Shown here: positions 59,174 to 64,000 of the stretch, in pieces
Layout of the letters: each line of letters opens with the position of its first letter
Position numbering within the stretch: position 1 is the first letter of the stretch
NCBI RefSeq assembly: GCF_001758785.1
Contig: NZ_LROM01000082.1
Coordinates: 1 to 64,000 of the forward strand
Direction of reading: 5' to 3'
Origin: Duganella phyllosphaerae
GTDB taxonomy: Bacteria; Pseudomonadota; Gammaproteobacteria; Burkholderiales; Burkholderiaceae_D
DNA length: 64,000 bases
The notes under the pieces: generated by a model
What the model was told of the DNA's origin: nothing
Database searches by the model: none
What the model saw: only the letters and a program-made list of their open reading frames with translations
Program-made: the position numbers and the translations under genes

Positions 59174-59254
59174 GCGTGGCCGGCTCTGATTATAGCAAAG
59201 TGACAACGGCTTTGCAGCGGGTGCGAGGAAGGCAGTTGACACGGACACCGCTAG

Positions 59255-59530
59255 TCATGGGTAGCGTCGCTTGGCATGTACCACGTTGAGCGCAACGATA
59301 TCGGTGTCCGACTCAATAAAAATGACGATGTAGTTTTTATTGACCACCAGTTCAAAAGTATCCTTCACTTTTCCTGCTCGGCGAGGAAATTCAGGATCGG
59401 CGAGATGGGCAAACTGGTCGTCGATATGGTCCACAAGCTTCGCTGCTGCCAAGGGATCCCTGCGTGCTACATACCTCTCGATGTCGTCCAGATCCAGGCG
59501 ATATGTCGCGCTACGCACGAGGCGCTTCAT
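59255..59530 (-). CDS. ParE/RelE-family toxin
   Basis: The 91-residue protein has the ParE fold pattern: KRLVRSATYRLDLDDIERYVA at the N-terminus, a central DHIDDQFAHLADPEFPRRAGKV and the strand pair YIVIFIESDTDIVALNVVHAKRRYP near the end. ParE toxins act on DNA gyrase. Its ATG shares a base with the antitoxin stop codon (TGATG), the typical coupled order antitoxin-toxin. Confidence 0.9.
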   Translation of the reverse strand: MKRLVRSATYRLDLDDIERYVARRDPLAAAKLVDHIDDQFAHLADPEFPRRAGKVKDTFELVVNKNYIVIFIESDTDIVALNVVHAKRRYP

Positions 59531-59895
59531 CACACACCAAGCTTGGCTTTTTTTACCCGACGAATTTCAGCCCACTCATCTTCTGAATAAACTGCATTAC
59601 TGCCATCGCGTAGGCCGTCAAGCGATGCCTGAACCTTGGAGCGTACCCAGTCATCGTGTGCGACGGACGACAACTGGCCGTTGTCGTACAGCCCTTGCTC
59701 CACAAGATAAGCCGCCGCACGCTGGGAGGTGGAAAATTCGATGCCACGGTCGAGTGTGCCATCGCGCAAGGTACCGCTGCCCTGCGCAGTCATGACGTGT
59801 ATTTGATATTTTGCGCCGACCTCCGCCACTTTCAATGAGCGGACGCCACCGTCCCGGTACATCTGTATCAGTTCCGGCAACTCAAAATATTGCAT
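59530..59895 (-). CDS. Antitoxin of the ParE pair with unusual N-terminal domain
   Basis: From the ATG at 59895 (GGAGG five bases upstream) the protein has 121 residues. Residues about 80-121 (HDDWVRSKVQASLDG) look like the toxin-binding C-terminus of ParD-type antitoxins. The N-terminal 75 residues (MQYFELPELIQMYRDGGVRSL, AAYLVEQGLYD) do not look like the ribbon-helix-helix that ParD uses for DNA binding; predicted alternation suggests a small alpha/beta domain. It precedes and overlaps the toxin gene. Confidence 0.8.
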   Translation of the reverse strand: MQYFELPELIQMYRDGGVRSLKVAEVGAKYQIHVMTAQGSGTLRDGTLDRGIEFSTSQRAAAYLVEQGLYDNGQLSSVAHDDWVRSKVQASLDGLRDGSNAVYSEDEWAEIRRVKKAKLGV

Positions 59896-59995
59896 AGCAT
59901 CCTCCGCAGGTCTTGGAATCTCAGCCAATCATCATACTCCGCACACGCATCCAGTTTGGACAGCCCTTGTCTCATTAAGTTCAGCCAGATTGAGA

Positions 59996-60760
59996 TCAAG
60001 GCAACAACATCACCAGCTTCAGATCGTGCCGCTTGGCCAGGTGCATGGTCACCTGGGTAAAAGCCAGCTCGCCCATGGCCGGATGCTGAAAACGGCGCAG
60101 GCCGCCGTCGCGGGCTACCACGTCCTGCAAGGTCCACCGCGCCTGGAACTCGGTACTGCCTTGCGCCAGCTCGGCGATCAGGCCCACGATGGCGGGCAGG
60201 CCCGTGTGCTTGCCGATGTCGGCGCGAAACTCGGCCACCAGGCGGCTGGCGCGCTCGCCCCATTCGACGATCAGGCCGCGCGCCGCGGCGCTGCGGAACA
60301 TGAAGCGCAGCAGGTTCGGCCGCGTCGGCGCATCGGCCGCCACGTCCAGCCAGGCGCCGAACAGCGCCAGCGCATCGGCGTTCCAGGCCAGCGCGTCCCA
60401 CTGGCGGTCGAGCACATAGGCCGGAGCGTTGATCGCATCGACCATCGCCTGCAACGGCTGCACTTCTTCGTGCATCTCGTCCCCATGGGGGTCGAGCCGT
60501 TCGGCCAGGCTGAACAGGTAAGCGCGCTCTGCCGCACGCAAATGCAGCACGTCGGCCAGGCGCGCCAGCAGCTTGCCCGATGGCGCCACGTCGCGGCCCT
60601 GCTCGAGCCAGGTCAGCCAGGTGGGACTGACGTCGCACAGTTGCGCCAGTTCTTCGCGGCGCAGGCCGGGCGTGCGACGGCGCCCGCCCGCTGGCAGGCC
60701 CACCCGGTCGGGCGTGGTGCGCTCGCGGTGGGCGCGGATGAAGTCACCGAGATTCTGCAT
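59996..60760 (-). CDS. XRE-family regulator with MmyB-like ligand-binding domain
   Basis: The 254-residue protein has an HTH at residues about 30-60 (RREELAQLCDVSPTWLTWLEQGR) followed by the MmyB_LBD domain (PAYVLDRQWDALAWNADALALFG, LRFMFRS). Such regulators usually control the gene they are divergent from, here the methyltransferase gene 94 bp away. Confidence 0.92.
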   Translation of the reverse strand: MQNLGDFIRAHRERTTPDRVGLPAGGRRRTPGLRREELAQLCDVSPTWLTWLEQGRDVAPSGKLLARLADVLHLRAAERAYLFSLAERLDPHGDEMHEEVQPLQAMVDAINAPAYVLDRQWDALAWNADALALFGAWLDVAADAPTRPNLLRFMFRSAAARGLIVEWGERASRLVAEFRADIGKHTGLPAIVGLIAELAQGSTEFQARWTLQDVVARDGGLRRFQHPAMGELAFTQVTMHLAKRHDLKLVMLLP

Positions 60761-60854
60761 GGTAGTTCCTTATACCAGGATAAATCCTTGTCTTGTTACA
60801 GGATACAAACCCGCTTATTCTGCCCTGACCGCCACCTTTTTTGGAGAAAATCTC

Positions 60855-61628
60855 ATGCAACAGCCAGCCCTCGTCGCCCAACAGTTCGGCAACACCGCCA
60901 GCGCCTACCTGACCAGCGCGGTCCACGCGCAAGGCGCCGACCTGACCGCCTTGCGCGACATCGCCGCCAACCTGACCGGCAGCAGCAAGCGCCCGGTGGT
61001 GCTGGACCTCGGCTGCGGCGCCGGCCACGCCAGCTTCGCGGTGGCGCCGGTGGCGCAGTCGGTCACGGCGTTCGACCTGGCGCCGGAAATGCTGGCGGTA
61101 GTGGCTGGCGCCGCGCAGGAGCGTGGGCTGGAACGGATCGTCACGCAACAAGGCAACGTGGCGAACCTGCCGTTTGCCGACGCCTCGTTCTGCATGGTGA
61201 TGACGCGCTTTTCCGCCCATCACTGGTTCGATGTGCCTGCCGCGCTGCAAGAAGTGAAACGCGTGCTCAAGCCGGGCGGCGTGTTGGTCGTCATCGACAT
61301 CACCGCGCCCGAGTCGCCGCTGCACGACACCACCTTGCAAGCGGTGGAACTGCTGCGCGACGGCTCGCACGTGCGCGACTACCGGGCGTCCGAGTGGTTG
61401 CGCATGTTAGCCGAGGCCGGCTTCGCCGGCGAGCGCGTGGACGGCTGGAAGCTGGACATGCAGTTCGACGAATGGACCGCACGCATGCGCACACCGGCCG
61501 AGCGCGTGACCGCCATCCGCAGCCTGCTGCGCGGGGCGCCGCAGGAAACCCGCGACTACTTTGCGGTGCGCGAGGAGGAAACCTTTACCATCGATTCGAC
61601 GATGTTCAGGGCATGCTTGAAACAATAG
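60855..61628 (+). CDS. Class I SAM-dependent methyltransferase
   Basis: The 257-residue enzyme has motif I VLDLGCGAGHAS, acidic motif TAFDLAPEML, NVANLPFADASF and the post-motif LKPGGVLVVIDI, as in UbiE/YcgJ-type small-molecule methyltransferases. GGAG eight bases before the ATG at 60855 sets the start. The substrate is not evident. The divergent XRE regulator likely controls it. Confidence 0.9.
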   Translation: MQQPALVAQQFGNTASAYLTSAVHAQGADLTALRDIAANLTGSSKRPVVLDLGCGAGHASFAVAPVAQSVTAFDLAPEMLAVVAGAAQERGLERIVTQQGNVANLPFADASFCMVMTRFSAHHWFDVPAALQEVKRVLKPGGVLVVIDITAPESPLHDTTLQAVELLRDGSHVRDYRASEWLRMLAEAGFAGERVDGWKLDMQFDEWTARMRTPAERVTAIRSLLRGAPQETRDYFAVREEETFTIDSTMFRACLKQ

Positions 61629-61646
61629 CTTGCCAGCGGATGAAGG

Positions 61647-61859
61647 CTACTTCTCATCTTTGTCTTGGCGCGGGCTTTCGATGCCATCGACCGCCCCGGC
61701 AGCATCAGCCACCGCCTCTTCCACCGACTGCCCACCCACGGGCTGCTGCGGCAACTGGCCGATGCGGCGCGTGGCGGGGGATTGCTGGTCGGTATTGACT
61801 TCTTCGGCCACCTGGTCATCGGCGGGCAGCAGCTTGTCGGATCGGTTTTGCGTATTCAT
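61647..61859 (-). CDS. Small hydrophilic protein of unknown function
   Basis: A 70-residue open frame with a strong AAGGAG five bases before its ATG encodes a polar, Gln/Asp/Glu-rich protein without membrane segment, cysteines or recognisable motif. Composition suggests an intrinsically disordered polypeptide. It converges on the methyltransferase gene with an 18-bp gap. It was kept because of its ribosome-binding site. Confidence 0.5.
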   Translation of the reverse strand: MNTQNRSDKLLPADDQVAEEVNTDQQSPATRRIGQLPQQPVGGQSVEEAVADAAGAVDGIESPRQDKDEK

Positions 61860-61940
61860 CTCGGCTCCTTAAACGTGGTTGGAGGTAGGAAACTGCGGCA
61901 AGTTCCCTCGCGGCCTGTGCCGCCTTGCCCGGTCTCTGTG

Positions 61941-61985
61941 TCGTCCCTCGACGTCATCCCTCGGTGTCATCCCTCGGCGTTATCC
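61941..61985. repeat. Three tandem 13-bp repeats
   Basis: Units TCGTCCCTCGACG, TCATCCCTCGGTG and TCATCCCTCGGCG follow one another, with a partial fourth (TTATCC). They lie in the 249-bp gap between the small protein gene and ctaD, in which no gene is seen. Confidence 0.75.
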
Positions 61986-62108
61986 TATAACAGTCCGAAG
62001 AAGCCAAAATTATCGGAGCGCGCTGTCCTACACGTCTGCGGAAAACTGCCCCACACGAGCCAGCATGCCGCCCTCCTATGCTGATCCAATTGACCGGAGA
62101 CAGCCGCC

Positions 62109-63752
62109 ATGAGCGACACCATCGACAACGCTTTCGTTCCCACCAAAAAAAGTGCGCCCGACGGCTTTCGCCACGGCGACGACCTTGCCAAAGATCACGC
62201 TCACCAGCACGACCACCCGCGCGGCTGGCGGCGCTGGCTCTACGCCACCAACCACAAGGACATCGGCACCCTGTACCTGTGGTTTTCGCTGGTGATGCTG
62301 ATGAGTGGCGGTGCACTGGCCATGCTGATCCGGCTCGAACTGTTCCAGCCAGGGCTGCAATTCTTCCAGCCCGAGTTCTACAACCAGATGGTGACCATGC
62401 ATGGCCTGGTGATGATTTTCGGCGCCATCATGCCGTCGTTCGTGGGGTTCGCCAACTGGATGATCCCACTGCAAATTGGTGCTTCCGACATGGCGTTCGC
62501 GCGCATGAACAATTTTTCGTTCTGGCTGCTGCCGCCGGCCGCGCTGCTGCTGATCGGCTCCTTCTTTGCCGGCGGCGGCGCCACCGCCTCGGGGTGGACG
62601 CTGTACCCACCCCTGTCGATCCAGATGGGCCCCGGCATGGACATGGCGATTTTCGCCATTCACCTGATGGGCATCTCGTCCATCATGGGCGCAATCAACA
62701 TCATCACCACCATCCTCAATATGCGCGCGCCGGGCATGACGCTGATGAAGATGCCGATGTTTTCCTGGACCTGGCTGATCACCGCCTACTTGCTGATCGC
62801 CGTGATGCCGGTGCTGTCGGGGGCGGTCACCATGCTGCTCACCGACCGCCACTTCGGCACATCGTTCTTCAACGCCGCCGCTGGCGGCGACCCGATCATG
62901 TTCCAGCATATTTTCTGGTTTTTCGGCCACCCCGAGGTATACATCATGATCCTGCCCGCCTTCGGCATCATCTCCGAGGTGGTGCCCACGTTCTCGCGCA
63001 AGCCGCTGTTCGGCTATGCATCGATGGTCTATGCGGCAGCATCGATCGCCATCATTTCCTTCATCGTGTGGGCGCACCACATGTTCGCCACCGGCATGCC
63101 CATCACGGGCCAGCTGTTCTTCATGTACGCAACCATGCTGGTGGCCGTGCCCACTGGCGTGAAGGTGTTCAACTGGGTCGCCACCATGTGGCGCGGAGCG
63201 CTCACGTTCGAGGCGCCGATGCTGTTTGCCATCGGCTTCATCTGGGTATTTACCATTGGCGGCTTCTCGGGCCTGATTCTGGCGGTCACGCCGATCGACA
63301 TCCAGGTGCATGACACCTATTACGTCGTCGCCCATTTCCACTATGTACTGGTGGCAGGTTCGCTGTTCGCCATCTTCACCGGCTTTTACTACTGGGCGCC
63401 CAAGTGGACCGGCCACATGGTCAACCAAAAGCGCGCGGCGTTCCACTTCTGGAATTCGCTGGTGTGGGTAAACGTGACCTTCTTCCCGATGCATTTCCTG
63501 GGACTGGCCGGCATGCCGCGCCGCTATGTCGATTACTCCACCCAGTTCACCGACTACAACCAGCTCACCACCATCGGCGCGCTGCTGTTCGGCCTCACCC
63601 AGGTGTACTTCGTGTTCGCCATCGTGCTGCCCACCATCCGCGGTGGCGCACTGGCGCCCGCCAAGCCATGGGAAGGCGCGGAAGGCCTGGAGTGGACCGT
63701 GCCGAGCCCGGCGCCGTTCCATACCTTCGAGAAGCCGCCGGTGGTGGCGTAA
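62109..63752 (+). CDS. ctaD: Cytochrome c oxidase subunit I
   Basis: Subunit I of an aa3-type haem-copper oxidase, which reduces oxygen and pumps protons. The 547-residue protein has about twelve membrane segments, haem ligand His in MVTMHGLVMIF, the His-Tyr cross-link element GHPEVYI, CuB ligands WAHHMF, and HDTYYVVAHFHYVL with the other haem ligands. The Glu in GHPEVY is that of type A oxidases. GGAG stands nine bases before the ATG. No subunit II gene (ctaC) precedes it in the window. Confidence 0.97.
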   Translation: MSDTIDNAFVPTKKSAPDGFRHGDDLAKDHAHQHDHPRGWRRWLYATNHKDIGTLYLWFSLVMLMSGGALAMLIRLELFQPGLQFFQPEFYNQMVTMHGLVMIFGAIMPSFVGFANWMIPLQIGASDMAFARMNNFSFWLLPPAALLLIGSFFAGGGATASGWTLYPPLSIQMGPGMDMAIFAIHLMGISSIMGAINIITTILNMRAPGMTLMKMPMFSWTWLITAYLLIAVMPVLSGAVTMLLTDRHFGTSFFNAAAGGDPIMFQHIFWFFGHPEVYIMILPAFGIISEVVPTFSRKPLFGYASMVYAAASIAIISFIVWAHHMFATGMPITGQLFFMYATMLVAVPTGVKVFNWVATMWRGALTFEAPMLFAIGFIWVFTIGGFSGLILAVTPIDIQVHDTYYVVAHFHYVLVAGSLFAIFTGFYYWAPKWTGHMVNQKRAAFHFWNSLVWVNVTFFPMHFLGLAGMPRRYVDYSTQFTDYNQLTTIGALLFGLTQVYFVFAIVLPTIRGGALAPAKPWEGAEGLEWTVPSPAPFHTFEKPPVVA

Positions 63753-63762
63753 AGGGCGCACC

Positions 63763-64000
63763 ATGCCGCGCGATACCAGTATCGGCAACGGCGGCAGCGG
63801 GTGGCAAGGCCCGCCCCTGCATCGCTGCTGGTGGCTGCGCCGGCGCAGCAGGCTGACCGACCGCCAGTTGCTGTTGCTGGGCGCGGCGCTGTGCCTGCCC
63901 ACGCTGGCGCTGGCGGCGGTTTTCCTGTGGTGGGGCTACTGGCACATGCTGGCCTACGCCGCGCTGGAAGCGGCCGTGATGGCCGCCTGCCTGCACCACC
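63763..64000 (+). CDS. DUF2244 family protein, truncated by window edge
   Basis: The frame opens at the ATG ten bases after ctaD and is still open at the right edge after 79 codons. The visible part contains LTDRQLLLLGAALCLPTLALA and WGYWHMLAYAALEAAVMAACL, a pair of membrane segments characteristic of DUF2244. Such genes often lie with cytochrome oxidase clusters. Confidence 0.8.
   Translation, partial: MPRDTSIGNGGSGWQGPPLHRCWWLRRRSRLTDRQLLLLGAALCLPTLALAAVFLWWGYWHMLAYAALEAAVMAACLHH

Noticed and set aside
59868-60638. A 256-codon minus-strand frame overlapping the XRE regulator
   Set aside because: It is a shifted reading of the regulator gene with Arg/Pro/Gly-rich composition and no domain.

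Overview
The window is GC-rich bacterial DNA whose housekeeping gene order points to Burkholderiales. Protein character and intergenic repeats suggest Oxalobacteraceae (Massilia/Duganella/Janthinobacterium-like). This assignment is an inference from gene content, not a database match. Genes are densely packed, with many ATGA or TGATG stop/start overlaps.

Region 1 (about 0.3-39 kb) is almost entirely devoted to salvage and catabolism of nucleic acids. It starts with a deoxynucleoside operon on the minus strand (punA, deoB, deoC, an ALDH16-type aldehyde dehydrogenase, deoA), studded with REPIN-like inverted repeats. Divergent from it is a pseudouridine pair (psuK with an N-terminal HTH, then psuG). 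A short peptide-derived interlude follows: a LysR regulator, pyroglutamyl peptidase and a DUF969/DUF979 transporter pair. Next come a TonB receptor divergent from a four-gene BMP-type nucleoside ABC transporter, then a secreted hydrolase operon (5'-nucleotidase, PLD-like enzyme, S1/P1 nuclease, cytochrome c). A 1143-residue Oar-like TonB receptor precedes the purine branch: exported adenosine deaminase, guanine deaminase, xanthine dehydrogenase XdhABC, PuuE allantoinase and HIU hydrolase. Read together, the genes cover the route from polymeric DNA/RNA outside the cell through uptake to sugar phosphates and ureides. Urate oxidation, OHCU decarboxylation and steps after allantoate are not in the window.

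Region 2 (about 39-58 kb) is the conserved block pilB-pilC-pilD-coaE-zapD-yacG facing argJ-ATPase-nudix, followed by secA, dciA and lpxC. It carries three apparent insertions: an orphan sensor-kinase-like gene between pilC and pilD, an ECF sigma/anti-sigma/DUF3455 group, and a porin plus small binding-protein pair. A TPR-methyltransferase lies at its left edge.

Region 3 (58-64 kb) is mixed: a DMT-family exporter, a ParE toxin with an unusual antitoxin, an XRE regulator divergent from a methyltransferase, a small hydrophilic protein, and the start of a cytochrome c oxidase cluster (ctaD and a truncated DUF2244 gene) at the right edge. No rRNA, tRNA, CRISPR, transposase, integrase or phage genes were recognised.
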